NCBI GenBank assembly: GCA_964599875.1 | Contig: CAZRHE010000010.1 | Span: 1 to 64,000, forward strand | Direction: 5' to 3' | Source: RGIG4097 sp964599875 | GTDB lineage: Bacteria; Bacillota; Clostridia; Christensenellales; CAG-917 | DNA: 64,000 bases | In this document: piece after piece, positions 27,286-35,920 of the stretch | How the letters are laid out: each line of letters begins with the position of its first letter | Numbering within the stretch: position 1 is the first letter of the stretch | Notes under the pieces: model-generated | What the model saw: only the letters and a program-made list of their open reading frames with translations | The model's database searches: none | What the model was told of the DNA's origin: nothing | Position numbers and translations under genes: made by a program

Positions 27286-29133
27286 ATGTCAGCAGGTCAA
27301 ATTATCGCTCAATTACTCGGACTTCTCGCCGGCATCGGCGTTTTCCTCATCGCCATAAAACTTATAGGCACTTATCTCGAATCCATAGGCGGAAACAAAC
27401 TCAAACAACTGTTCGCCAAAACTTCGAAAAATAATTGGCTGGGCGTCGGCATAGGCACGACCGCAACCGCTCTTATACAAAGTTCGGGCGCGACATCGGT
27501 CATGGTAATCGGTTTCGTAAACGCGGGGCTTATGTCCGTCGTACAAGGCTCTGCAATCGTACTCGGCGCAAACGTCGGTACGACGATTACCGGACAAATC
27601 GTCGCAATCGGTCTTCTCGGCGGAGGGCAATCCGCCGTATCCGCAACAATAGTATTCACCGCACTTGCGGGCATAGGCGCGTTCATTCTCTATTTCGGCA
27701 AAAAGGATTCCGTCAAAAAAATAGGCGGAATGATAGCGTCTTTCGGTCTTCTCTTCGTCGGCTTGTCCACGATGAGCGACTCGATGAAAGTTTTCTCGGA
27801 ACAAGATTCTATCCGCTCCTTCATCGCGTCCATCAACTTCCCCGGATATTCCGTAGTTCTCGTATTCATAGGCATAATTCTGACGGCAATCATTCAAAGT
27901 TCTTCCGTCACCTCCTCTATCGCGATTACGATGCTCGTTTCGGGGCTTATTTCCCTCGACCAAGGCATATTCCTTATGCTGGGCAGCAATATCGGCGCGG
28001 TCGTCGTGGCTTTGCTTGCAAGCCTCGGTGCGAATACCAACGCAAAGCGTATAGCGGTCTTCCACCTCATTACCAATATCGTGCGCGTGTTCGTGTTCCT
28101 TGCGATAACCGAAATCATAACCGCGGCGACGGGCGGCTGGCTCACTATGGGTTGGATTTTCGAAAGAATGTTCCCGACGGATACCCTTATTCCTTTGCGT
28201 TTATCCATGTTCCACACGATTTTCAACGCGGTCACGGTTGCGATACTTACTCCGTTCATCGGCGTTTTCGTCAAACTCACCGAAAAACTCGTCCCCGAAC
28301 GCAAGTCAGCAAAACAGGAAATCTCCCCCGAACACCTCAATTATATCGACGACCACTTCCTCAAAACTCCCCCTATCGCGGTTGCGCAAATTAAAAACGA
28401 AATCGTCGGCATGGCGGAAGTCGCTATGGAAAACTTCAATCTCGCTCTCGACACGGTCTGCACTCTCGACTTCGAGCGCGCCGAACATTTCCGCTTGAAC
28501 GAGGAACATTTGAACTATTTGAACCGCGAAATCACCCGTTTCGTCGTCAAACTCTCAAAGACGGATTTGAGCGAAACGGATAACGTGTATATCTCCACCG
28601 TCTTCCACTCCATAAGCGACTTAGAGCGTATCGGCGACTATGCGGAAAATATTATGGAATACGCCGAAAAACTGCAATCCGTCAACAAGGGCTTCTCGGA
28701 AGATGCGGTCGAGGAAATCAGAGAACTTCAAGCACTCATCGGACGACTTTACGAGAGAGTTATGAAAGTCTACGTCAATCACGACGTGGAATCTTTCAAA
28801 GAGGCGTATCAACTCGAAGACCACGTCGACGCCCTCACCGAAGAAATGTCCGACCGCCATATCGACAGACTGGATAAAGGCATTTGCTCCCCCGATATCG
28901 GCGCGCCTTATCTCTCCCTTGCCTCTAACGCAGAGCGTGTCGCCGACCACTTCCTCAACGTCGCAAACTCGGTTTTGAGTTATATGAAGAACGCAAAAAC
29001 CACGAGAGCAACCCTCGAAGATATCAAATTTCACGACAAACAGGAGATGAAATCCGCAGAAGAATCCGCAATGATTTTCCAAGGCACGGACGCAACTCCC
29101 ATAGAAAAACTCATCGACGGAGAAAACGAATGA
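27286..29133 (+). CDS. Na+/phosphate cotransporter with PhoU-like C-terminus (NptA family)
   Basis: This 615-aa protein has an N-terminal membrane part (about 1-340) with the two inverted QSS repeats of the family (ALIQSSGATSVMVIGFV and AIIQSSSVTSSIAITML). A cytoplasmic helical PhoU-like domain follows (about 360-590, with DLERIGDYAENI and NAERVADHFLNVANS). The family imports or exports inorganic phosphate with sodium. GAGGTG precedes the ATG. The stop overlaps the rdgB start by four bases, so the genes are coupled. Substrate is inferred from family only. Confidence 0.9.
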   Translation: MSAGQIIAQLLGLLAGIGVFLIAIKLIGTYLESIGGNKLKQLFAKTSKNNWLGVGIGTTATALIQSSGATSVMVIGFVNAGLMSVVQGSAIVLGANVGTTITGQIVAIGLLGGGQSAVSATIVFTALAGIGAFILYFGKKDSVKKIGGMIASFGLLFVGLSTMSDSMKVFSEQDSIRSFIASINFPGYSVVLVFIGIILTAIIQSSSVTSSIAITMLVSGLISLDQGIFLMLGSNIGAVVVALLASLGANTNAKRIAVFHLITNIVRVFVFLAITEIITAATGGWLTMGWIFERMFPTDTLIPLRLSMFHTIFNAVTVAILTPFIGVFVKLTEKLVPERKSAKQEISPEHLNYIDDHFLKTPPIAVAQIKNEIVGMAEVAMENFNLALDTVCTLDFERAEHFRLNEEHLNYLNREITRFVVKLSKTDLSETDNVYISTVFHSISDLERIGDYAENIMEYAEKLQSVNKGFSEDAVEEIRELQALIGRLYERVMKVYVNHDVESFKEAYQLEDHVDALTEEMSDRHIDRLDKGICSPDIGAPYLSLASNAERVADHFLNVANSVLSYMKNAKTTRATLEDIKFHDKQEMKSAEESAMIFQGTDATPIEKLIDGENE

Positions 29134-29720
29134 ATCTCGCAATCGCCACCAACAATCAACATAAACTCAAAGAAATTAAGGAAATCCTCGGCGGGTGTTT
29201 CGACGACCTTAAATCCATAAGGGATTTAGGTTACGATATCGATATAGAAGAAACGGGCTCCACGCTCAAAGAAAACGCGCTCATCAAGGCGCGCGCAATC
29301 CGCGACCTCACGGGGATGATTTCCCTTGCCGACGACACTGGACTTATGGTGGACGCGTTGGACGGCGCACCCGGAGTGTATTCCGCGCGTTTTGCGGGCG
29401 AAGAACACGACGACAAGAAGAACGTCCAAAAACTCCTCGACTGCCTCGAAGACGTGCCTAAAGATGGGCGTACGGCGCATTTTTGCACGGTCATAGCGGT
29501 CTGCTATCCCGACGGCAAGGAACTTATCGCCGAAGGTAGAGTGGACGGAGAAATCGCTTTCGCGCCTCAAGGTGAAAACGGTTTCGGTTACGACCCCGTA
29601 TTCTATTGCTACGACCTCGGCAAAATATTCGCAACGGCAACTTCCGAAGAAAAGAATTCCGTCAGCCATAGAGGAAGAGCGCTCCGTAAAATGCTCGAAA
29701 TCCTCAAAAACGAAGAATGA
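29130..29720 (+). CDS. rdgB: XTP/dITP diphosphatase (RdgB/HAM1 family)
   Basis: The enzyme removes non-canonical purine triphosphates (XTP, ITP, dITP) from the nucleotide pool. The 196-aa protein has the typical N-terminus LAIATNNQHKLKEIKEIL, the glutamate motif ETGSTLKENALIKA, the SLADDTGLMVDALDGAPGVYSARFAG block and GFGYDPVFYC near residue 150. Final conserved residues are in SHRGRALRKM. It overlaps the transporter upstream and the phosphodiesterase downstream by four bases each, so the three genes form one coupled operon. Confidence 0.95.
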   Translation: MNLAIATNNQHKLKEIKEILGGCFDDLKSIRDLGYDIDIEETGSTLKENALIKARAIRDLTGMISLADDTGLMVDALDGAPGVYSARFAGEEHDDKKNVQKLLDCLEDVPKDGRTAHFCTVIAVCYPDGKELIAEGRVDGEIAFAPQGENGFGYDPVFYCYDLGKIFATATSEEKNSVSHRGRALRKMLEILKNEE

Positions 29721-30172
29721 AAACAATCGTAGTCGTATCAGACAATCACTACTCCCCTATCCCCGATAGGCTCAAATCCGTCGTAAACGAGGCGGATTAT
29801 TTTTTCTGGCTCGGAGACGGCGTTTCCATGCTCGGCGACCTGCTCTTCCACAAAGGACTGCACGCCGTCAGAGGCAACAACGACTATCCCGCCTTCCCTA
29901 ACGAAGAAGTCGTCGAAGTCGAGGGCGTCAAATGTTTTCTCACGCACGGACACTTGTACGGCGTCAGACAAAGCCTTCTTCCCTTGCGCCTACGAGCACA
30001 AGAACTCGGTTGTACCGCCGCGTTTTTCGGACACACTCACGAAGCCTACGAGGGCGTAGACGGCGGCGTAACCCTGCTAAACCCCGGTGCACTCTCCTCC
30101 CCTATCAATCCGACTTACGCCTATTGCGTGGTCACGGGAGATAAAATAATAACGAAAACGGTACCGCTCTAA
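29717..30172 (+). CDS. YfcE/MJ0936-type metallophosphodiesterase
   Basis: This 151-aa calcineurin-like phosphodiesterase has all expected metal motifs: VVSDNHYSP at the start, WLGDGVS, RGNNDYP, LTHGHLYG and FFGHTHEAYEG. The family hydrolyses phosphodiesters in vitro, but the natural substrate is unknown. Pairing with rdgB is common in Firmicutes. The last codons (encoding TKTVPL) and the terminator behind them are repeated exactly at 33750-33786, on the far side of the two-component/ABC module. Confidence 0.9.
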   Translation: MKTIVVVSDNHYSPIPDRLKSVVNEADYFFWLGDGVSMLGDLLFHKGLHAVRGNNDYPAFPNEEVVEVEGVKCFLTHGHLYGVRQSLLPLRLRAQELGCTAAFFGHTHEAYEGVDGGVTLLNPGALSSPINPTYAYCVVTGDKIITKTVPL

Positions 30173-30189
30173 ACGATACCGCTTTTATT
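30153..30189. repeat. 37-bp direct repeat, copy 1 (gene end plus terminator)
   Basis: This copy covers the last five codons and stop of the phosphodiesterase gene and the hairpin behind it. An identical 37-base copy lies at 33750-33786. Together they bracket the ABC-2/two-component module. Confidence 0.9.
30161..30189 (+). terminator. Terminator of the transporter-rdgB-phosphodiesterase operon
   Basis: The hairpin GGTACCG/CGATACC, with one G-U type mismatch, overlaps the stop codon and is followed by GCTTTTATT. The stem is short, so the terminator is moderate in strength. Confidence 0.5.
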
Positions 30190-30263
30190 TCTCGTCTTCA
30201 ACTCGTTTCCGAAACCTAAATAACTAAAACTATTTCCTCAATCTAACGCCACTTTTATATCAT

Positions 30264-30332
30264 ATTTCCTCTTGGGGACGGGGACGAAAGCGGCAATGAT
30301 TGCCGTTTTAATCCCCGTCCCCAAGAGGAAAT
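30264..30332. repeat. GGGGACGG-type inverted-repeat element, symmetrical form
   Basis: Perfect 21-base arms (30264-30284 and 30312-30332, core CCTCTTGGGGACGGGGA) enclose a second perfect hairpin, CGGCAA tga TTGCCG (30291-30305). The core matches elements at 9891-9975 and 63111-63216. It carries no gene and looks like a short hairpin mobile repeat. Confidence 0.85.
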
Positions 30333-30372
30333 GAACAATACTTTTTGTTAAGTTTATTAAACTTTTATCACC

Positions 30373-30401
30373 AAAAACGACGCGGCTTTTCCGCGTCGTT
30401 T
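30373..30401 (-). terminator. Terminator of the ABC-2 exporter genes
   Basis: A perfect 11-base stem, AAACGACGCGG (30375-30385) with CCGCGTCGTTT (30391-30401), is followed on the minus strand by five T residues counted from the stem end. It lies about 40 bases past the permease stop. Confidence 0.8.
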
Positions 30402-30437
30402 CAAGCAATTAAATTTTGAGCGTCTTACCTGCTATAC

Positions 30438-31169
30438 TTACTTGATATTCGATTTTTTGAACAAAATGATTCCAAAAATTTCAAATGCCACAATGAATAA
30501 GACCGCCGTCAAAATCACCATCCAAATATTCGACACCAAAAAAGTTTCCGCAAAAGTGATTTGAGTTATCGGCAATACTCTAAGTATAGTAACGATAATC
30601 GAGCACGCGGGCTCCCCTATTACGCCTAACGTCGCAAGAGGCGAAGTCATAATCGCCGCGAATACGCAAAGCAATATCGACGTCAGCATAACAATTATAA
30701 TGCCGGACGAATTCTTCGTTAAGAAAGATATAAACACGAACACGCAGCACGCACAGCATATCGAAAGAATACCCGCAAGCAACCCTAATACTATGCCCAA
30801 CGCATCGAAACTCATCCCGAGGACAGACGTCACAATGAGATAAGGTGCTATATAAGCGAGCCACGTTATCACTCCGTACAAGCATGCGGTGATGGAATCC
30901 GCTATAAAAACCGTGCTGTGAGAATATCCCATAACGAGTTGGTCGCGCACTATCCCGTCCTTAAATTCGTTCGTAAAGAACAAAGAGATTACGATCCCGA
31001 CCAATATGACGGAAACCTCCATCGTCATTGCCGTAACGCCCGACATGACCGCACTCATATAAGTCATCGCGCCGAATCCGCAACCTAAAAGCACGCTTAC
31101 GACCAAAAAAACGTACGCCGTTTTCAGCTTGGAAAGTCTGTACAAATTGTATTTCAAAACGTTTAACAT
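30438..31169 (-). CDS. ABC-2 type transporter permease
   Basis: This 243-aa hydrophobic protein has about six predicted membrane helices and begins MLNVLKYNLYRLSKLKTAYV, a typical ABC-2 permease N-terminus. It overlaps the ATPase gene by seven bases, so the two form an exporter. Small exporters of this type beside a histidine kinase and response regulator often export or resist peptide antibiotics such as lantibiotics. That role is inferred from context. Substrate unknown. Confidence 0.85.
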   Translation of the reverse strand: MLNVLKYNLYRLSKLKTAYVFLVVSVLLGCGFGAMTYMSAVMSGVTAMTMEVSVILVGIVISLFFTNEFKDGIVRDQLVMGYSHSTVFIADSITACLYGVITWLAYIAPYLIVTSVLGMSFDALGIVLGLLAGILSICCACCVFVFISFLTKNSSGIIIVMLTSILLCVFAAIMTSPLATLGVIGEPACSIIVTILRVLPITQITFAETFLVSNIWMVILTAVLFIVAFEIFGIILFKKSNIK

Positions 31170-31861
31170 TTTTTACCTCCTATCAATTCGACAAAGTATT
31201 GCTCCAAATCCTCCGGCAATTCATCAGCAGACGCCTCTTTCACGAGATTACCGTTGTTGATAAATCCGTAGCAAGTCGCGATTTTCGAAAGTTCCGCAAG
31301 TATATGGCTTGATATAATTATCGTCACGCCGAAATCACGGTTCAATTCGAGCAAAACGTTTCTGATTTCCACTATACCCATCGGATCCAATCCGTTCATC
31401 GGCTCGTCGAGTAAAAGGATATCCGGCTTATTCATCATCGCCTTTGCGAGTGCGAGGCGTTGACGCATACCGAGAGAAAGGTCTTTTGCCTTTTTATGCT
31501 TTGCTCCAGAAAGTCCGACCGAATTTAATATTTCGTCGACCGAAGCGTTTATCTTATTTCCGCACAGTATTTTTTGCGCGATGATATTTTCCTCCACGGT
31601 TAGCGACGTATTTAGTGCCGTAGTTTCGATTATTCCGTTCATTCTCGCAACTCCGCCGTTTTCTACGCAGCCGATACTTACGCTACCCGACGTTGGACTT
31701 TGTATCCCTGATATAATCCTCAACAAAGTAGTTTTTCCCGCGCCGTTCTTCCCTACCAGCCCGTAAATAGACCCTTTGGGAACGTGGACGGAAACGTTGT
31801 TCAGCGCATAAAAGCCTTTATACTTTTTGCAAATTTGTTCCGTTGTTAAAATGTGCTCCAT
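31163..31861 (-). CDS. ABC transporter ATP-binding protein (drug/lantibiotic-export type)
   Basis: This 232-aa ATPase is complete: Walker A GKNGAGKTT (37-45), signature LSLGMRQRLALAKAM, Walker B ILLLDEPMNGLDP, and the H-loop in IIISSHILAELSK. It pairs with the overlapping permease and is closest in style to bacitracin/lantibiotic exporters (BcrA/LanF-like). A GGAGGC site precedes the ATG. Upstream lie a perfect 18-base palindrome and the terminator of the kinase/regulator genes, so exporter transcription can be separate and possibly controlled by the adjacent regulator. Confidence 0.9.
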   Translation of the reverse strand: MEHILTTEQICKKYKGFYALNNVSVHVPKGSIYGLVGKNGAGKTTLLRIISGIQSPTSGSVSIGCVENGGVARMNGIIETTALNTSLTVEENIIAQKILCGNKINASVDEILNSVGLSGAKHKKAKDLSLGMRQRLALAKAMMNKPDILLLDEPMNGLDPMGIVEIRNVLLELNRDFGVTIIISSHILAELSKIATCYGFINNGNLVKEASADELPEDLEQYFVELIGGKKC

Positions 31862-31913
31862 ACGTGCCTCCTGTTTTTATCGCAAGTATAAGCCGTGATT
31901 TTTACAAAACTAT

Positions 31914-31931
31914 TTCTGAAACGTTTCAGAA
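31914..31931. promoter_or_regulatory. 18-bp perfect palindrome upstream of the exporter
   Basis: TTCTGAAACGTTTCAGAA is fully self-complementary and lies 50-70 bases upstream of the exporter ATPase start. It looks like an operator. The central AACGTT is typical of LacI-type sites, but a binding site for the neighbouring OmpR-type regulator is also possible. Confidence 0.45.
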
Positions 31932-31936
31932 TTATT

Positions 31937-31963
31937 AAAAAAATCCCCCGTTTATCGGAGGAT
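31937..31963 (-). terminator. Terminator of the regulator-kinase genes
   Basis: The hairpin ATCCTCCG/CGGGGGAT (one G-U pair) is followed on the minus strand by seven T residues (31937-31943), 20 bases past the kinase stop. Confidence 0.75.
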
Positions 31964-31983
31964 AATAAAAATTTTGATTGCGT

Positions 31984-33000
31984 TCAATTAGGAATACGAA
32001 CGAAAACCGTAGTGCCCTTGCCGATTTCGCTGTTTATTGCGACGCTATATCCAAGCAAAGACGTTATTTGTTTGACAAGAGACAATCCGAGTCCGTTGCC
32101 CGCCGTAATTCGCGATTTATCCGCTTGATAAAATTTATCGAAAACGTGCTCGAGAGTTTGCGCGTCCATTCCTATTCCGCTATCGGTGATTTCAATGCAA
32201 ACGTCGGATTGCGTTTCATAAACGTTAACGGTGATTTTTCCGTTGTCGTTTGAGAATTTTATTGCGTTTGATATTACGTTCGTCCAGACTATTTGCAACA
32301 ATTCCTTGTCCGAACACACCTTGATTTCTTTTTCGAAATTTGTTTCGAGTTCCAAATTTTTGTCTTCCATTTCTTGGTCGAGCGAGATAAGGCAAGATTC
32401 GAGTTGTTCGCATAGTCCGAACTCTTCGCTATTCACCGCGATATTATTGTGCTCGACGCGATTCAATTTCAGCATATTGCCGACCATAGAATTCAATTTT
32501 TTCGTGGCGTTTTCTATCGTTTTGACATATTGCATTTGTTCTTCACTCAAATTCTCGTTTTTTAGCAAGGCAAGCGAATAGTCTATCGTCGAAATAGGTG
32601 TTTTAAACTCGTGCGAAACGTCCGAAAAAAAGTCTATTTTCATCAACTCTGCAGACCTTAATTCCGCAGTCATCTTATTGAAGTTTTCATATGCGATAGC
32701 AACGTTTTCATCGACTTTTTTCGACTCGTCGTCATATATTTCCACCGAAAAATTCCCCTTTGAAACATCCTTTAATCCGTCGCAAAGTTTGCCGAAAGGT
32801 TTAGTGACGTTTTTTTCATAATATCGAGTTAAAACGAAAGATACGACGAATGCGATTATCAAAAGCATCAACTCCATTATGATATAAAGCCTGCCCGTTT
32901 CTTTGACGTTCAAGTAGGCAAAAACAATCGTCATCGCAAGTCCTATAATAAATGCGATAAGAATTGAAATCAATATTATTTTTTTTCTGTTGTTCTTCAC
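31984..33000 (-). CDS. Sensor histidine kinase
   Basis: This 338-aa membrane kinase has two N-terminal helices (about 9-29 and 39-58) with almost no loop between them, so it lacks an extracellular sensor domain. HAMP follows (about 58-115). The HisKA box SDVSHEFKTPISTI contains the phospho-acceptor H130. The HATPase domain has the N box SNAIKFSNDN, G1 DSGIGMD and G2 GNGLGLSLVK. This layout fits intramembrane-sensing kinases that often respond through a partner transporter. It overlaps the response-regulator gene by four bases. Confidence 0.92.
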   Translation of the reverse strand: MKNNRKKIILISILIAFIIGLAMTIVFAYLNVKETGRLYIIMELMLLIIAFVVSFVLTRYYEKNVTKPFGKLCDGLKDVSKGNFSVEIYDDESKKVDENVAIAYENFNKMTAELRSAELMKIDFFSDVSHEFKTPISTIDYSLALLKNENLSEEQMQYVKTIENATKKLNSMVGNMLKLNRVEHNNIAVNSEEFGLCEQLESCLISLDQEMEDKNLELETNFEKEIKVCSDKELLQIVWTNVISNAIKFSNDNGKITVNVYETQSDVCIEITDSGIGMDAQTLEHVFDKFYQADKSRITAGNGLGLSLVKQITSLLGYSVAINSEIGKGTTVFVRIPN

Positions 33001-33671
33001 TTCAACACCGCCTTATAGCCGACTCCTCTAACCGTAACGATTTTGAAACCGTCGCAATCTGCAAGTTTATCTCGAAGTCTTGTGATATATACGTCGACTG
33101 CGCGCAACGAACTATCCGTGTCGTCGCTCCAGAAATCGTCGAGTAATTTGCTCCGCGAAAACGCCTGTTGCGGATAAAGCAACAATAAGTTCAAAATTCT
33201 AAATTCCCTGTTCGTAAGTGCGATTTCCTTTCCGTTTATAGAAGCGGTCATAGCAATCGAATCCATTTCGAAATTGCCTATCGAAAGTTTATTATCGTTC
33301 TTTATGCCCGTTCTGCGATAAATCGCTTTCAATTTCATGGTAAGTTCGGTCAAATCCACGGGTTTTACGACATAATCGTCTATTTCGAGGGAATAGCCCA
33401 TCTGTTTCGACATAATATCGTCTTTCGCCGATAGAAAAACAATCGGAACGTTTTTATCTATACTCCGTATTCTTTCAGTCAACGTATAGCCACTTATTTC
33501 AGGCATCATAACGTCAGTGACGACTATATCGAAAGACGTCGCACTCAAACGCAATAGTGCGTCCGCCGCATTGGTAACCCCGACGGCGTTTATCTCTCCG
33601 CCGTTCCGATAATATTTTATCATAAGATCGACAAGTTCTTTATCATCGTCCACGAATAAAACGTTTATCAT
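32997..33671 (-). CDS. OmpR-family response regulator
   Basis: This 224-aa regulator has a receiver domain (FVDDDKELVDL, phospho-acceptor D53 in VTDVMMPE, conserved K in VFLSAKDD) and a C-terminal winged helix (TNREFRILNLLLLYPQQAFSR, RLRDKLADCDG). I chose the ATG at 33671 over a longer in-frame start because GAGGTG lies just before it and a strong promoter sits immediately upstream. Position suggests it controls the exporter. Confidence 0.92.
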   Translation of the reverse strand: MINVLFVDDDKELVDLMIKYYRNGGEINAVGVTNAADALLRLSATSFDIVVTDVMMPEISGYTLTERIRSIDKNVPIVFLSAKDDIMSKQMGYSLEIDDYVVKPVDLTELTMKLKAIYRRTGIKNDNKLSIGNFEMDSIAMTASINGKEIALTNREFRILNLLLLYPQQAFSRSKLLDDFWSDDTDSSLRAVDVYITRLRDKLADCDGFKIVTVRGVGYKAVLK

Positions 33672-33695
33672 ATCGCACCTCGCAAATTTTAGACC

Positions 33696-33724
33696 ATTAT
33701 ATAATGCAAAAATCCATAAGTCAA
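33696..33724 (-). promoter_or_regulatory. Sigma-A promoter of the regulator-kinase operon
   Basis: The minus strand carries TTGACT (33719-33724), a 17-base spacer and TATAAT (33696-33701), about 25 bases before the regulator ATG. Confidence 0.8.
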
Positions 33725-33749
33725 TCACAAGAAAATCACAATAAATCGC

Positions 33750-33786
33750 CGAAAACGGTACCGCTCTAAACGATACCGCTTTTATT
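33750..33786. repeat. 37-bp direct repeat, copy 2
   Basis: This is an exact copy of 30153-30189, here detached from any phosphodiesterase gene. It sits between the regulator promoter and the stop of the DUF262 gene. Confidence 0.9.
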
Positions 33787-33799
33787 AACACAATCAAAT

Positions 33800-35548
33800 T
33801 CATTCTTGCAGCAAATTGTTTTGCCTTAAGAAAGAAATAAAGCAGTCTAGAATATCTTTGTTGCGAATTTCAATATCTTTTTCCACAAAATCTTCATGGC
33901 TATTTGACAATTCAATTAACTCAGCATTCTTAGTTCCTTCTTTAACTTGATTTCTGTCGTTAGTAAATCCTTCATAATACTTCTTTTTGTCAGAAAATCT
34001 ATAGTCCGACGCACGTATATTAATACGTTTTTCAAGAATTGCCTTATTGCCTATTTGTTCCAGTTTCTTTGCATCCATAAGAGCCTTTTCATTCTTTTGT
34101 CTATTGCGAGCATATATATGTTCAATTTCAATTGACGTATCCAAAGATATAAGTTGTTGATTCGGTTTTTGGAACATCCACCAAACGAGCATTGATTTTG
34201 TCAATGGTCTAATATTGCTGAATGTATATGTGTTGAACAAGTTTCTTACAGTAAATTCGTCGAATTTATATCTTTCAAAATTTACCTGTTGTTCCGTCAC
34301 TATATTTATCATTTCTGCATAAATAGGCGAACGCAGAGCATTTACACCGGGATTTACTATCGCATAAGTCCACACAAACGCTATTGTTTTCGATAAGAAC
34401 GAATTAAATTTATCATCATCCAATTTGCCATCATCGTTTCTGTTTTTCAGATAATACACAGAAATGAAATACGTCCACATGCTGTTGGGAGCATAATTCA
34501 AAACGTACAATTGTCTTAACACTTTATCCGAAAAACGTTCGTCATCTTGAATCGCAACATCATTCCAAAAATCAGCCAAATCGATTAGGTTTTCCAATGT
34601 AGATGGATTCTTAAGCAATTTATACGATTCTTTTTCGTAAAATTTTCTCAACGCCTCTGTTGTAGATGATGATATTCCTTGATTCGCACGTTCAAAATAC
34701 ATATAACGCGAAAACAATTCATCCATTGGAGTTCCACCTAATGCATTAGCGAAAAGTTTATTGCACAATTCTTCAAGATTTTTCCACTTATTTATAAACT
34801 CATCCTTTTCACCGATTGATTTATAATATTTATACAATTGTGCTTTGAAGATATCCGCATCGGAAAGTGGCTTTCCTCGATCATTTAGCGTCGAGAAAAT
34901 CCTTAATGCCGTATCTTGATTATCCGCTTCAATCGGTAACAATATGCAATTATTTAAAATACGCATTGGTAAATACGAAAAGTAACTCGGATATTTGCTT
35001 AAAAATTCGGAAATTTTATTTTGAAAAAACCTGTAGTTTTTAGCATAATTACTATTATTGCCACTTTTAGATACCCCGTTTCGCAATATTTCAAGAAACT
35101 CTTCTTTATCGATATCAGTAGCAACCTCCGAGTCGATTTTTAACTCGGACATTTTGGGTTTGTCAAACTCGTCCGTTTTCCATATGCAACGCTCTATTTG
35201 TTCTCGCGTACTCTTTGAATTTTCATCCCGCATATTGTCATATTTCGAATAAAACGCACGCAAAAGCAACATCAACGTCGTCAGTCTTTGCTGTCCGTCG
35301 ATAATTTCAAGTTTCTTATCTTCATTTTTAAACGTAACGATAGGTCCTAAAAAATATTCATCGTTTTCACTGTCAAAACGACTATAATCATCATCGGGAA
35401 ATGCAAATGTGAAAATATCTTCCCACAAAGTTTGACATTCAGTTTCACCCCATGCATAAGGACGTTGGTAATCAGGAATTAAAAAATCCGACTTTTTATC
35501 TTGAAACAAGTCTTTAACCGTCTTTTGATCAACATTAAGTTTAGACAT
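33800..35548 (-). CDS. DUF262/DUF1524 (GmrSD-like) HNH protein
   Basis: This 582-aa protein has an N-terminal DUF262 (ParB-like nucleotide hydrolase) domain with the hallmark DGQQRLTTLMLLLRAF near residue 80 and GETECQTLWEDI near 30. A C-terminal DUF1524 HNH-like segment carries EIEHIYARNRQ and LEQIGNKAILEKRINI. These are the two halves of GmrSD-type modification-dependent restriction enzymes, here in one chain. Defence against modified phage DNA is the usual reading, but many family members are untested. The gene is clearly more AT-rich than the core genes to its left, consistent with recent acquisition. GGAGG precedes the ATG. It is a single gene with no visible partner. Confidence 0.85.
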   Translation of the reverse strand: MSKLNVDQKTVKDLFQDKKSDFLIPDYQRPYAWGETECQTLWEDIFTFAFPDDDYSRFDSENDEYFLGPIVTFKNEDKKLEIIDGQQRLTTLMLLLRAFYSKYDNMRDENSKSTREQIERCIWKTDEFDKPKMSELKIDSEVATDIDKEEFLEILRNGVSKSGNNSNYAKNYRFFQNKISEFLSKYPSYFSYLPMRILNNCILLPIEADNQDTALRIFSTLNDRGKPLSDADIFKAQLYKYYKSIGEKDEFINKWKNLEELCNKLFANALGGTPMDELFSRYMYFERANQGISSSTTEALRKFYEKESYKLLKNPSTLENLIDLADFWNDVAIQDDERFSDKVLRQLYVLNYAPNSMWTYFISVYYLKNRNDDGKLDDDKFNSFLSKTIAFVWTYAIVNPGVNALRSPIYAEMINIVTEQQVNFERYKFDEFTVRNLFNTYTFSNIRPLTKSMLVWWMFQKPNQQLISLDTSIEIEHIYARNRQKNEKALMDAKKLEQIGNKAILEKRINIRASDYRFSDKKKYYEGFTNDRNQVKEGTKNAELIELSNSHEDFVEKDIEIRNKDILDCFISFLRQNNLLQE

Positions 35549-35660
35549 ACATCCTCCGTTTCGTCAAAAAAGACTATGTTGTAGTACGAATTTATGCGGT
35601 ACAAAAAAAAGTGCCGCCCCTATGAGAGACGACACTGTAGAATATACATCTCGCATAGTT

Positions 35661-35785
35661 ACCACACTATTTTCGAATAATCTTGAGAACGATTATTGTG
35701 CGATATCGTATATTGCTACCGATAGCAGTATCGTTCTCAAAACGGCACAATACACCCTTGCAAAAATATTCGAAAATAATGTGGT
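35661..35785. repeat. 125-bp imperfect inverted-repeat element
   Basis: The outer arms ACCACACTATTTTCGAATA (35661-35679) and TATTCGAAAATAATGTGGT (35767-35785) pair with one mismatch. Inner arms GAGAACGAT (35685-35693) and ATCGTTCTC (35730-35738) pair perfectly. A small central hairpin, GCTA CCGA TAGC (35715-35726), completes a nested structure. It could be a MITE-like element or a structured RNA. Confidence 0.7.
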
Positions 35786-35920
35786 GATTTCAGTATATCA
35801 TAAAACGCAAAAAAGTCAATATTAATGAGATTTCAAAAAAGAAACTCTCCATAACCATATCCGCCCCGTTCTCATCTCACAGCAACGAAAATAGACTTCG
35901 GTGGGATTACATACCGCCAT

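Noticed and set aside
31914..31931. CcpA cre site
   Set aside because: The half-site spacing is one base too short on each side (TGAAACGTTTCA against the 14-base cre pattern), so it does not fit the consensus.
35622..35825. 67-codon frame in front of the DUF262 gene
   Set aside because: It has no ribosome site and lies almost entirely inside a nested inverted-repeat element, which explains the sequence better.
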